In this document: positions 1-8,333 of the stretch, one piece after another
How positions within the stretch are numbered: position 1 is the first letter of the stretch
How the letters are laid out: each line of letters begins with the position of its first letter
Assembly (NCBI GenBank): GCA_019636515.1
Contig: JAHBXI010000004.1
Coordinates: 124,001 to 188,000, forward strand
Direction of reading: 5' to 3'
Source of the DNA: Phycisphaeraceae bacterium
GTDB taxonomy: Bacteria > Planctomycetota > Phycisphaerae > Phycisphaerales > UBA1924
DNA: 64,000 nt
The notes under the pieces: generated by a model
The model's input: the letters and a program-made list of their open reading frames with translations, nothing else
Database searches by the model: none
Told to the model about the DNA's origin: nothing
Position numbers and translations under genes: made by a program

Positions 1-1
1 C

Positions 2-2047
2 TTTCAGGACAAAGTCTCGTTCATCTGGTCCGTGGCTGATCTGCTGCGCGGCGACTACTCCCAAGCCGACTACGAGAAGGTGATCCTCCCCTTCACAGTG
101 CTGCGGAGACTCGACTGTGTGTTGAAGAAGACAAAGACCGCCGTGCTCGCCAAGGTGAAAACACTTCCCAAGAAGGCAGACGACGAGATGCGGGAGGAAC
201 TGCTCAACCGCGCTGCCGGGCAGAAGTTCCACAACCTCAGCAAGTTCACATTCGAAAGCCTCAAGGACGACCCGGACCAGATCGCCGCGAACCTGCACAA
301 CTACGTCGCCGGGTTCTCAAAGACCCTTCGCGACGTGTTCCTTGAACGCTTCGAGATCGACAACCAGATCGATCGGCTCGACAAGGCCGACATCCTCTAC
401 CTTGTCGTCAAGAAGTTCTGCGACATCGACCTGCATCCCGACACGGTCAGCAACCTCCAGATGGGCTACATCTTCGAGGAACTGATCCGCAAGTTCAAAG
501 AACAGACGAACGAAGCCGCCGGTCACCACTTCACGCCGCGCGAAGTCATCCGACTCATGGTGAACCTGCTCTTCGGCGAGGACCGCGATGCGCTCACGAA
601 GAAGGGCGTCATCCGCACGCTCTACGACCCCGCCTGCGGCACCGGCGGCATGTTGACCGTGGGCGAGGAATATCTTCGCGAACTCAACCCCGGCGGGATG
701 CTCAAGACCTTCGGGCAGGAACTCAACCCCGAGACCTTCGCCGTCGCGATCTCCGACACGCTCATCAAGGGCCACGACGCCAGCCAGATCGTCTACGGCA
801 ACTCGTTCACCGAAGACGGCTTCCCCGGCACCAAGTTCGACTACATGCTCGCCAACCCGCCTTTCGGCGTGGAGTGGAAGAAGTACGCCGACCCGATCAT
901 CAAAGAGCATGAGGAACTCGGCATGTCAGGCCGCTTTGGGCCGGGCCTGCCGCGAATCAGTGACGGCTCGCTGCTGTTCCTGATGCACATGGTCTCGAAG
1001 ATGAAGTCGCTGCGCCCGAAAGAACCGGAGAAGGGCGGCAGCCGTCTTGCCATCGTCTTCAACGGCTCACCGCTGTTCAGCGGCGCGGCAGGCTCGGGCG
1101 AGAGCGAAGTGCGCCGCTGGCTCATCGAGAACGACTGGCTCGAAGCCATCATCGGCCTGCCCGACCAACTCTTCTACAACACGGGCATCAGCACGTACAT
1201 CTGGATCGTCACCAACCGCAAAGCCCCCGAGCGGCGTGGCAAGGTGCAGTTGGTCGATGCGTCGTCGCTGTTCGTCAAGATGCGCAGGAGTTTGGGCAAC
1301 AAGCGCAACGAGATCGGCGACGGCAAGAACGGCAAGCCCGACCAGATCGCCGAGATCACGCGGCTCTACGGCGACTTCATCGACGCCGCCAAGTCGAACA
1401 AGCACGTCAAGGTCTTCAACAACGAGGACTTCGGCTACTGGCGCATCACCGTTGAACGCCCGCTGCGCCTGAACTTCTGCGCGAGTGAAGACCGCATCGA
1501 GCGATTGAAGGCGGCGACACCGTTCACGAATCTTGCAAAGAGCAAGAAGAAGGGCAAGGAAGGGCTGCGTGACATCGAGGAAGGGCAGCAACTCCAAGAG
1601 GCGATTCTCGCCGCGCTCGCGGGGTTGGGCACCGTCAGCGAAAGGCAGCGTGAGCCGTTCGTCGCGAAGTTGAAGGCGGCGTTCAAGGCGAAAAACATCA
1701 AAGTGCCCGCCGCCCTGCTCGCGAACATCGTCGCGTGTCTCGGCGAGCGTGATGAGACGGCGGACATCTGCCGCGACAGCGACGGCAACCCCGAGCCGGA
1801 TGCTGATCTGCGCGACTACGAGAATGTGCCGCTCACCGACGACATCGACGACTACTTCAAGCGTGAAGTGCTGCCGCACGTGCCGGATGCGTGGATCGAC
1901 CGCGACAAGACCAAGAAGGGATATGAGATTCCGTTCACGCGGCACTTTTACGAGTTCACGCCGCTGCGCCCGCTCGATGTGATTGAAAAAGAGATCGCTG
2001 ATCTGGAGGCGGAGATTCAGTCAATGTTGAAGGGAGCAGCATTATGA
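2..2047 (+). CDS. hsdM: Type I restriction-modification system DNA methyltransferase subunit HsdM (5' end cut by window edge)
   Basis: Adenine-N6 methyltransferase subunit of a type I R-M enzyme. It methylates the recognition site chosen by HsdS and is part of the M2S and R2M2S complexes. Counting from the GTG at 32, an SAM-binding DPACGTGG motif lies at about residues 199-206 and the catalytic NPPF at 275-278. The frame is open to the left edge and reads FQDKVSFIWSVADLLRGDY, the usual conserved start of the HsdM helical domain, so the GTG at 32 is internal and the true start lies before the window. The stop overlaps the ATG of hsdS as ATGA at 2044-2047, indicating translational coupling. The acidic and lysine-rich C-terminal part is typical of the large HsdM class. 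Confidence 0.95.
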   Translation, partial: FQDKVSFIWSVADLLRGDYSQADYEKVILPFTVLRRLDCVLKKTKTAVLAKVKTLPKKADDEMREELLNRAAGQKFHNLSKFTFESLKDDPDQIAANLHNYVAGFSKTLRDVFLERFEIDNQIDRLDKADILYLVVKKFCDIDLHPDTVSNLQMGYIFEELIRKFKEQTNEAAGHHFTPREVIRLMVNLLFGEDRDALTKKGVIRTLYDPACGTGGMLTVGEEYLRELNPGGMLKTFGQELNPETFAVAISDTLIKGHDASQIVYGNSFTEDGFPGTKFDYMLANPPFGVEWKKYADPIIKEHEELGMSGRFGPGLPRISDGSLLFLMHMVSKMKSLRPKEPEKGGSRLAIVFNGSPLFSGAAGSGESEVRRWLIENDWLEAIIGLPDQLFYNTGISTYIWIVTNRKAPERRGKVQLVDASSLFVKMRRSLGNKRNEIGDGKNGKPDQIAEITRLYGDFIDAAKSNKHVKVFNNEDFGYWRITVERPLRLNFCASEDRIERLKAATPFTNLAKSKKKGKEGLRDIEEGQQLQEAILAALAGLGTVSERQREPFVAKLKAAFKAKNIKVPAALLANIVACLGERDETADICRDSDGNPEPDADLRDYENVPLTDDIDDYFKREVLPHVPDAWIDRDKTKKGYEIPFTRHFYEFTPLRPLDVIEKEIADLEAEIQSMLKGAAL

Positions 2048-2754
2048 CACAGCGGCACGTCATGGTCCCCGGAGATCGGCAGGCCCCGAATCTGCTTGAT
2101 GCAATCGCAGGCCGACACTACGTGCCGTTGAAGTACTCCGTCAGGCTCAATCCGGAAGTGCTGGATGAAGCGACACCGCTCGACACTCCGATTCGGTACA
2201 TCGACATCAGCAGCGTCGAGTCTGGAACGGGCCGTACTTCTACGGAGGACTTTGAGTTCGGAAACGCGCCATCACGCGCACGTCGCCGCTTGAAATCGGG
2301 CGATGTATTCGTGTCAACGGTGCGGACGTACTTGAAAGCCATCGGCTACTGCGACGAACAAGCGAGCGACCTGATCTGCTCAACCGGCTTTGCTGTGCTG
2401 CGCGCGGACCAGCGTGTTCATCCCCGCTTCTTGTTTCACTGGTGCAGCAGCGAACCGTTTGTTGCAGAAGTGGTGTCGCGTTCTACTGGGGTCAGTTACC
2501 CCGCAATAAACGCCTCAGAGGTCGGGCAACTGCCGCTGCCTGCGGTACCGCTCGAAGAGCAACGTCGTATCGCTGACTTTCTCGACAGCAAGACCGCCGA
2601 GATCGACGCATTGATCGCGAAGAATGAGCGGATGATCGCGCTGCTCAAGGAGAAACGGCAAGCGTTGATTGCGGAAGCGGTTGCAGGTCGGCTTGGGGAG
2701 AGCATGATGCCTGCGGCAACTTCCACTCGTGCGAAGGAGCCTGTTTCATGCTGA
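2044..2754 (+). CDS. hsdS: Type I R-M specificity subunit HsdS, half-length with one target-recognition domain
   Basis: Specificity subunit that sets the DNA sequence recognised by the HsdM and HsdR partners. At 236 residues it is about half the usual size of roughly 400. It holds one target-recognition domain (about residues 15-160) and one conserved helical spacer with the typical LPLPAVPLEEQRRIADFLD entry and an IDALI-KNERMIALLKEKRQALI coiled-coil helix (about 162-215). No second recognition domain follows, and the frame ends cleanly. Half-HsdS proteins of this kind are known to work as dimers and then read palindromic bipartite sites. That behaviour here is inference. The gene overlaps hsdM by 4 bases and the next gene by 7. 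Confidence 0.9.
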   Translation: MTQRHVMVPGDRQAPNLLDAIAGRHYVPLKYSVRLNPEVLDEATPLDTPIRYIDISSVESGTGRTSTEDFEFGNAPSRARRRLKSGDVFVSTVRTYLKAIGYCDEQASDLICSTGFAVLRADQRVHPRFLFHWCSSEPFVAEVVSRSTGVSYPAINASEVGQLPLPAVPLEEQRRIADFLDSKTAEIDALIAKNERMIALLKEKRQALIAEAVAGRLGESMMPAATSTRAKEPVSC

Positions 2755-3380
2755 CCAAGTCGTTGTTCTTTGCAGCCGCGTTCGTCGTGTCGTCTGGTAT
2801 TGCTGTGCTCCAGCCCGGCGCAAGCCCGGCCCCTGCCCCGCAACCCGCGCAGCAGACTGCACCCGCAACTCCAGCCGTCAAGAAGAAGGAACCTCCGACT
2901 CTCGCGGCGATCTTCAAGGACCAAGCCTCACGCAAGGCGATGGGTCTGGACAAACTGACTCCCGAAGAACAGCAGCGGCTCGCAGAGAACATCGCGGCTT
3001 TCGCCGCACCGATACGCGAGTTTGAGGCGCGAGCATCGTTGCTCCGGCACGAGGCGGTGCAGTACCTCACGGCTCAGGGTTGGGAGGAAGACCCGATACG
3101 AAAGATGGAGAACGAGGGATGGAGTGAGGTTGAAGTGGTCGGCACTGCCACGATCAAAGGCGACAAGTATTCGCTCGACCGTGAAGTGCTCGCCGTGAAG
3201 GTCATGGGCCGCAAGAACTACTACGGCAGCGGTTTTCGCGACGAGATTAGCCGGTTCGACAAGATCAACCTCCGCTCTGGCACCATGTGGGGCAAGGACA
3301 TGTTCCGCTCGCTGACGATCATCGGCATGGACGGGACGGAGATCGAACTCAAGAAAGTGGATGTCGATACGTGGCCGTGA
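2748..3380 (+). CDS. Exported protein of unknown function embedded in the R-M locus
   Basis: A 210-residue protein not recognised as any named family. The first 20-odd residues (MLTKSLFFAAAFVVSSG) form a plausible signal peptide, followed by an Ala/Pro/Gln-rich linker to about residue 45. The remaining 165 residues are charged, with a helical part (LTPEEQQRLAENIAAF) and a C-terminal beta-rich part. The ATG overlaps the end of hsdS by 7 bases, so it is translated with the R-M genes, which is strange for a protein that appears destined for export. It may be a structural or immunity protein of the locus, or unrelated cargo. Function is unknown. Confidence 0.75.
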   Translation: MLTKSLFFAAAFVVSSGIAVLQPGASPAPAPQPAQQTAPATPAVKKKEPPTLAAIFKDQASRKAMGLDKLTPEEQQRLAENIAAFAAPIREFEARASLLRHEAVQYLTAQGWEEDPIRKMENEGWSEVEVVGTATIKGDKYSLDREVLAVKVMGRKNYYGSGFRDEISRFDKINLRSGTMWGKDMFRSLTIIGMDGTEIELKKVDVDTWP

Positions 3381-3401
3381 CTCAGCGAAGGGAGGCTTAT
3401 C

Positions 3402-4157
3402 GTGGCATTGAAGTTCAAGACAACACTGGATGATCTCAAGTCTCGCTTTGCCGGCGCGGGCATTGCCGGTGAGTGGCGAGATTGCGGTGACAACAAGCAC
3501 GAACTACGTTGCCCGGATGGTGCAGTGGTGAACTGGTGGAGCCATACCGGAAGTTTCTCGTTTCAGGGTCCAAAGTCAGCGTCCACTCTGATGGAACAGC
3601 GAGTTAGCGCGTGCTTGAATGGTGCAACTGCTGCGGTGACGGTCGCGGCGGCCTCCCCTGCGGCCAGTGCAAGCATCTTCGTCGTTCACGGCCATGACAA
3701 GCAGGCGAGGGAGCAACTCGAACTGATCCTGCACCGCCTTGATCTGGACCCCTATGTGTTGATGAACACGTCGGGCGGTGGCGAAACTCTGATCGTTGCT
3801 CTTGAAAGACAGATCGGCAAGAACCCGATCGCGCAGTTCGGCATCGTCCTGATGACTCCCGATGACATGGGGTACGCACGCAAGGATGTAAAGGCTCCCG
3901 GCGAGGAAGCCAAAGTCGCACAGGCACGTGCCCGGCAAAACGTCGTGCTTGAGGCGGGGATGCTTCTGTCCTCACTGGGCAGGCAGCATGTCGCGATTCT
4001 CGTGAAGGGGCATGTCGAACTGCCTTCTGATCTGCAAGGTGTGATTTACCTGCACTTCAACGACGACGTTCGGGAAGTGGTACCGAAGTTGGCCGAGCGA
4101 TTGCAACTCAGTGGGATCAACGTCACTCCGGACAAGATCGCGAAGGCAGCCTCATAG
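3402..4157 (+). CDS. TIR-like nucleotide-binding domain protein, probable NAD-cleaving defence effector
   Basis: A 251-residue protein whose C-terminal half (about residues 91-230) matches the TIR-like family seen in CAP12/Pycsar effectors. It has the opening SIFVVHGHD at 91-99, the TPDD segment at 152-155, and QNVVLEAG with candidate catalytic Glu184. TIR enzymes of this family cleave NAD+ and arrest infected cells. Activity here is inferred from the intact Glu motif. The N-terminal 75 residues form a small separate domain with a G-x-VVNWW...FQG pattern that probably senses or binds a ligand. The start is GTG at 3402, with GGAGG at 3391-3395. No cyclase gene is seen nearby, so its activator may be the R-M complex or something else. 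Confidence 0.85.
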   Translation: MALKFKTTLDDLKSRFAGAGIAGEWRDCGDNKHELRCPDGAVVNWWSHTGSFSFQGPKSASTLMEQRVSACLNGATAAVTVAAASPAASASIFVVHGHDKQAREQLELILHRLDLDPYVLMNTSGGGETLIVALERQIGKNPIAQFGIVLMTPDDMGYARKDVKAPGEEAKVAQARARQNVVLEAGMLLSSLGRQHVAILVKGHVELPSDLQGVIYLHFNDDVREVVPKLAERLQLSGINVTPDKIAKAAS

Positions 4158-4181
4158 GCAATCTTGACAGACAGACGAACG

Positions 4182-5072
4182 ATGAAGACCGTTGCCGACA
4201 AACTCGCCGATGACTGCGTGGCTCTCAAAGCGATGCTCCGCGATCTCATTGAGAATCACTCTGCGCTCAAGCACTGGGAGGACGATCCTCATTCTTCCGT
4301 GGTCGTTATCGGCGCACAGAACGACTGGCAGCCTCTTTCGGTTGACGGTCGGAGATTGCAGTCCAGACTCGTCCAGGAGCACAAGCATTACTTCGCAGTG
4401 CTCGCCGTTCTGGTGAGTGGGTTGACAGAGGACGCGAAGTCTGAACTGCGCGAGCATGAGGAACGAGTGCGGGCGATCATCGAGCAGACTCGTTCCGAGT
4501 GGGAGGGATCAAAGTCGAAGGTGTTGAAGGACGGACTTGACGCACTCGATGCGTCCCAAGCACTGCTTTCCCGGCTCTACTCCACCGAAGGCGAGTGGCT
4601 CGTGGTGCCGGACACGAACGCGCTGATTGCGGCTCCGAATGTGGAAGGGTGGGGGTTCGAGGGAGCGGATCGTTTTACGCTCGTGCTGACGCCGACCGTC
4701 CTCAAGGAACTTGATGGGTTGAAGGTGGGAGGCCGCAATGAGGATTTACGGAACAAGATCAAGAGCATAACCAATCGGCTCAAGGAGTACCTTCGTCGCG
4801 GCGACGCCGCTGTGGGAGTTCCCATCGTCCGAGACCGGATCATGCTCCGCTCGGTAGCGACAGAACCCCGAGTAGAGCAATCACTTCCGTGGCTAGACAG
4901 CAGCAACGCGGACGACCGTTTCTTGGCGTCTGTGATCGAGATCATGCGACAGCATGTGCGCTCGCGCGTGGGAATCGTGTCGGAGGACATCAATATGCTC
5001 AACAAGGCAAACCTTGCCCGCATTCCGGTGTGGGAACCTCCGACTGTCGCCGTCGCGGAAGGCGGTGCCTAG
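4182..5072 (+). CDS. PIN-domain protein, putative ribonuclease
   Basis: The 296-residue product has an N-terminal mostly helical region (about residues 1-135) of unknown role. A C-terminal PIN-like nuclease domain (about 138-285) follows. Candidate metal-binding residues are Asp144 in VVPDTNALI, Glu176 in VLKELDG, Asp244/Asp245 in NADDRF and Asp269 in SEDINMLNKA, so the acidic set looks intact. PIN enzymes are single-strand RNA endonucleases, usually toxins or RNA-processing factors. The ATG at 4182 was chosen. A TTG at 4164 in the same frame is possible, and neither has a strong Shine-Dalgarno. The gene starts 24 bases after the TIR gene, so the two are probably co-transcribed. No separate antitoxin gene is evident. 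Confidence 0.8.
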   Translation: MKTVADKLADDCVALKAMLRDLIENHSALKHWEDDPHSSVVVIGAQNDWQPLSVDGRRLQSRLVQEHKHYFAVLAVLVSGLTEDAKSELREHEERVRAIIEQTRSEWEGSKSKVLKDGLDALDASQALLSRLYSTEGEWLVVPDTNALIAAPNVEGWGFEGADRFTLVLTPTVLKELDGLKVGGRNEDLRNKIKSITNRLKEYLRRGDAAVGVPIVRDRIMLRSVATEPRVEQSLPWLDSSNADDRFLASVIEIMRQHVRSRVGIVSEDINMLNKANLARIPVWEPPTVAVAEGGA

Positions 5073-5101
5073 TGACCGGCCCGCGCCTCCAGCCAACGTA
5101 C

Positions 5102-5212
5102 GCCCAATGTCATCGGAGACCCGCCCGGAGGGTGGATGACCGACCGGACCCCCTCTGGGACGGCCAGAATCCCATTTCTGCGACGAGTCCAATATGTGCC
5201 CAATGTCATCGG
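5102..5212 (+). repeat. Pair of 15-bp direct repeats upstream of hsdR
   Basis: The 15-base string GCCCAATGTCATCGG occurs at 5102-5116 and again at 5198-5212, a spacing of 96 bases. Both copies lie in the only sizeable non-coding gap between hsdS and hsdR. A third copy was not seen. They could be operator half-sites, a trace of recombination that brought in the TIR/PIN genes, or a chance remnant of duplicated DNA. Confidence 0.6.
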
Positions 5213-5252
5213 CGGCTAGGCGGGGTCCAAGTAACTCCCGAACGGAGGGACC

Positions 5253-8200
5253 ATGCCAACTGACCACCGGGAGAAGGGCTTCGAGGAAGCCATCGAGCAC
5301 GTCCTGACCACGACTGGCGGGTACCGCAAGGGCGTGCCATCCGCGTTTGACGCCACGCTGGGGCTTACCCCCGCTGAGATCGTGGCGTTCCTCAAGGACA
5401 CACAGCCGAAGGCGTGGGAGCGATTGGAGGGCTTCTACGGGGCCGACGTGGAGGCGAAGGTCGTCCAGTTGGTCGCCAAGAGCCTTGACCAGCGCGGCAC
5501 GCTGGACGTGCTCCGGCACGGAATCACCGACCGGGGCGTCTCGCTCCGGCTGGCGTACTTCCGCCCGGCCACCACGATGAACGCGGACACGCTGGCCCTG
5601 TACGGCAAGAACATCCTGACCATCACCCGGCAGGTTCACTACAGCGTCAAAGAGCCGGAGAAGTCCATCGACGTGGTGCTGAGCCTCAACGGCCTGCCAG
5701 TCGCCACCGTCGAACTCAAGAACCCCTTCACCGGCCAGAACGTCGGGCACGCCAAGCGTCAGTACCAGAACGACCGTGATCCGGGCGAGGCTCTGCTCCG
5801 CTTCAAGACCCGCGCGCTCGTCCACTTCGCGGTAGACCCTGACTTGGTGTACATGACGACGCGCTTGGCGGGCGGCGGCACACGCTTCCTGCCGTTCAAC
5901 GTGGGCGACGCGGGCGGTGCAGGCAATCCGCTCAACAACGCAACAGGCTGGCGCACGGCGTACTTGTGGGAAGACGTGCTGACGCGCGACAGTTGGCTCG
6001 ATGTTCTTGCACGCTTCATCCACATCGAAGTTCGCGAAGAAGAGCGCGACGGCCAGACGATCCGCAAGGAATCGGTCATCTTCCCGCGCTACCACCAGTT
6101 GACCGCCGTGCGGAAGTTGATCGACGCGGCGCAAGCGGAAGGCGCGGGACACAACTACCTGATTCAGCACTCAGCGGGCAGCGGCAAGAGCAACACGATT
6201 GCATGGACGGCCCACCGGCTGGCCAGCCTTCACGATGCGAAGAACGGCAAGGTTTTCGATACTGTGATCGTCGTAACCGACCGTCGCGTGCTCGACAAGC
6301 AGTTGCAGGACACCATCTACCAGTTCGAGCACAAGCAGGGCGTCGTCAAGAAGATCGACACCGACACTGCGCAACTCGTTGAGGCCGTGCGGACCGGCTC
6401 GGGCATCATCATCACGACGCTCCAGAAGTTCCCGTTCTTCATGGGCCAACTCCGCAAGCAGATGGAGGAAGAGGCGAAGGCGAGCGGTAAGGGACCGGGG
6501 TCGGTGAAGGAAGCGATGGGCGGCGCACGGCGGTACGCGATCATCGTCGATGAAGCGCACAGTTCCCAGAGCGGCGAGTCCGCGTCTCAGTTGCGGCAGG
6601 TGCTCAGTGCAGCGACGCTCGAAGAAGCGGAGAAGCAGCAGGAGCAGGTCGAAGCGCAAAACCCCGATCCCGCCGATGAGATCGAGGACGAGATTCTCAA
6701 GACGATCAAGGGTCGTGGGCCGCAGAAGAACCTGTCGTTCTTCGCGTTCACAGCGACCCCGAAGCACAAGACGCTCGAAGTCTTCGGGCGTGACGGACCA
6801 GACGGCAAGCCGAAGCCGTTTCACTTGTACAGCATGAGGCAGGCCATCGAGGAAGAGTTCATCCTTGATGTGCTCAAGAACTACACGACGTATGCCACAT
6901 ACTTCCGGCTCGCCAAAGGCGTGCAGGATGATCCCGAACTCGACAAGAAGAAGGCGACGACCGCAGCCGTCAAGTACGTCAGCCTGCACCCGCACAACCT
7001 TGCGCAGAAGACCGAGATCATCATCGAGCACTTCCGCGCATTCACACGGCACAAAATCGGTGGGCGTGCGAAGGCGATGGTCGTGACACGCTCTCGCCTT
7101 CACGCTGTGCGGTACAAGCAAGAGGTTGACCGCTACATCCGCGAGAAGGGCTATGACCGGGGCATGAACCCGATCAAGACGCTCGTCGCGTTCTCGGGAG
7201 CCGTGAAGCACGAAGGGATGGAGTTCACTGAGCCGGGCATGAACGGCTTCGGGGAGAAGGAACTGCCCAAGAAGTTCGAGGGGCAGGAATACAGCCTATT
7301 GATCGTGGCCGAGAAGTACCAGACCGGCTTCGACCAGCCGTTGCTGCACACGATGTACGTGGACAAGCGGCTCAAGGGCTTGCAGGCGGTGCAGACGCTC
7401 TCTCGGCTCAATCGCACCTGCGCAGGCAAGGAAGACACCTTCGTGCTCGATTTCTGCAACACCGTCGATGACATCCGCGATGGTTTCAAGCCGTACTACG
7501 AAGCCACCGAGATCGAAGAGCGAGTTGACCCCAACCTGCTGTACTCGCTCAAGACAAAGTTGGACAGCGCACAGGTGTACTGGCAGCAAGAAGTGACCGA
7601 CTTCGCGAAGGTCTTCTTCAAGCCCGCCGAGAAGCAGCGCGAGGCCGACAAGGGGATGCTGCACAAGCACATCAACCCGGCGGTGGAGCGGTTCAAGGGA
7701 TTGCCGGAGGACAAGAAGGAAGAGTTCCGAAGCGAGTTGGCGACGTTCGTGCGCCTCTACGCCTTCCTGTGCCACATCGTGACGTTTCAAGACGCGGACC
7801 TTGAACGCCTGTACGTCTTCGCACGGCTACTGCTGACTCGACTCCCACAGCGCACGGGCGGCGGCGCGCTGGTGCTCGACGACGAAGTGCGCCTTGCGTA
7901 CTACCGGGCAAACCAAACGTTCGTTGGTTCAGCATCTCTCGCGCCCGGCGAGGGTGTTCCCGTATCCGGTCCCACGGAAGTCGGCACGGGCGGTGACAAT
8001 GAGCGCGAACGCGCTCGACTCTCCGAGATCATCCAGACGCTCAATGACCGATTCCAGACGGACTTCACCGATGCGGATCGGTTGCTCTTCGATCAAGTCG
8101 TGGCCGACTTGAAGAAGGACACCGATCTCGCGCAGCAGGCTCGCGAGAACGATCTCGAACAGTTCAAGTTCGCGTTCGATCCGAAGGCGATGGAAGCGTT

Positions 8201-8321
8201 GCTGAGCCGCGTGGAGCGGAACGACAGCATCTCGTCTCAGTTACTGAGCAATGAGGGCATGAGAGCCGTGGTGCTGACTTGGATGCGGCAGCAGGTGTTT
8301 GAGGCGTCGAAGACCGGGTGA
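5253..8321 (+). CDS. hsdR: Type I restriction endonuclease subunit HsdR
   Basis: ATP-driven translocase and nuclease subunit that cuts unmethylated DNA when bound to HsdM2HsdS. At 1022 residues it has full family length. The N-terminal PD-(D/E)xK nuclease shows Asp140 and the Glu154-Leu-Lys156 core (VATVELKNP). The SF2 helicase domain has Walker A HSAGSGKSNT at 306-315 and DEAH at 433-436, followed by FTATP. The second RecA-like lobe includes the QTGFDQP and LSRLNR motifs, and a long helical C-terminal domain follows. The ATG at 5253 is preceded by GGAGG at about 5244-5248. The nuclease and motor residues look intact, so the enzyme should be active. Confidence 0.95.
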   Translation: MPTDHREKGFEEAIEHVLTTTGGYRKGVPSAFDATLGLTPAEIVAFLKDTQPKAWERLEGFYGADVEAKVVQLVAKSLDQRGTLDVLRHGITDRGVSLRLAYFRPATTMNADTLALYGKNILTITRQVHYSVKEPEKSIDVVLSLNGLPVATVELKNPFTGQNVGHAKRQYQNDRDPGEALLRFKTRALVHFAVDPDLVYMTTRLAGGGTRFLPFNVGDAGGAGNPLNNATGWRTAYLWEDVLTRDSWLDVLARFIHIEVREEERDGQTIRKESVIFPRYHQLTAVRKLIDAAQAEGAGHNYLIQHSAGSGKSNTIAWTAHRLASLHDAKNGKVFDTVIVVTDRRVLDKQLQDTIYQFEHKQGVVKKIDTDTAQLVEAVRTGSGIIITTLQKFPFFMGQLRKQMEEEAKASGKGPGSVKEAMGGARRYAIIVDEAHSSQSGESASQLRQVLSAATLEEAEKQQEQVEAQNPDPADEIEDEILKTIKGRGPQKNLSFFAFTATPKHKTLEVFGRDGPDGKPKPFHLYSMRQAIEEEFILDVLKNYTTYATYFRLAKGVQDDPELDKKKATTAAVKYVSLHPHNLAQKTEIIIEHFRAFTRHKIGGRAKAMVVTRSRLHAVRYKQEVDRYIREKGYDRGMNPIKTLVAFSGAVKHEGMEFTEPGMNGFGEKELPKKFEGQEYSLLIVAEKYQTGFDQPLLHTMYVDKRLKGLQAVQTLSRLNRTCAGKEDTFVLDFCNTVDDIRDGFKPYYEATEIEERVDPNLLYSLKTKLDSAQVYWQQEVTDFAKVFFKPAEKQREADKGMLHKHINPAVERFKGLPEDKKEEFRSELATFVRLYAFLCHIVTFQDADLERLYVFARLLLTRLPQRTGGGALVLDDEVRLAYYRANQTFVGSASLAPGEGVPVSGPTEVGTGGDNERERARLSEIIQTLNDRFQTDFTDADRLLFDQVVADLKKDTDLAQQARENDLEQFKFAFDPKAMEALLSRVERNDSISSQLLSNEGMRAVVLTWMRQQVFEASKTG

Positions 8322-8333
8322 AGCACGAGGGAA

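Noticed and set aside
5102-5212. CRISPR array
   Set aside because: Only two copies of a 15-base repeat, spacing of 96 bases, no cas genes.
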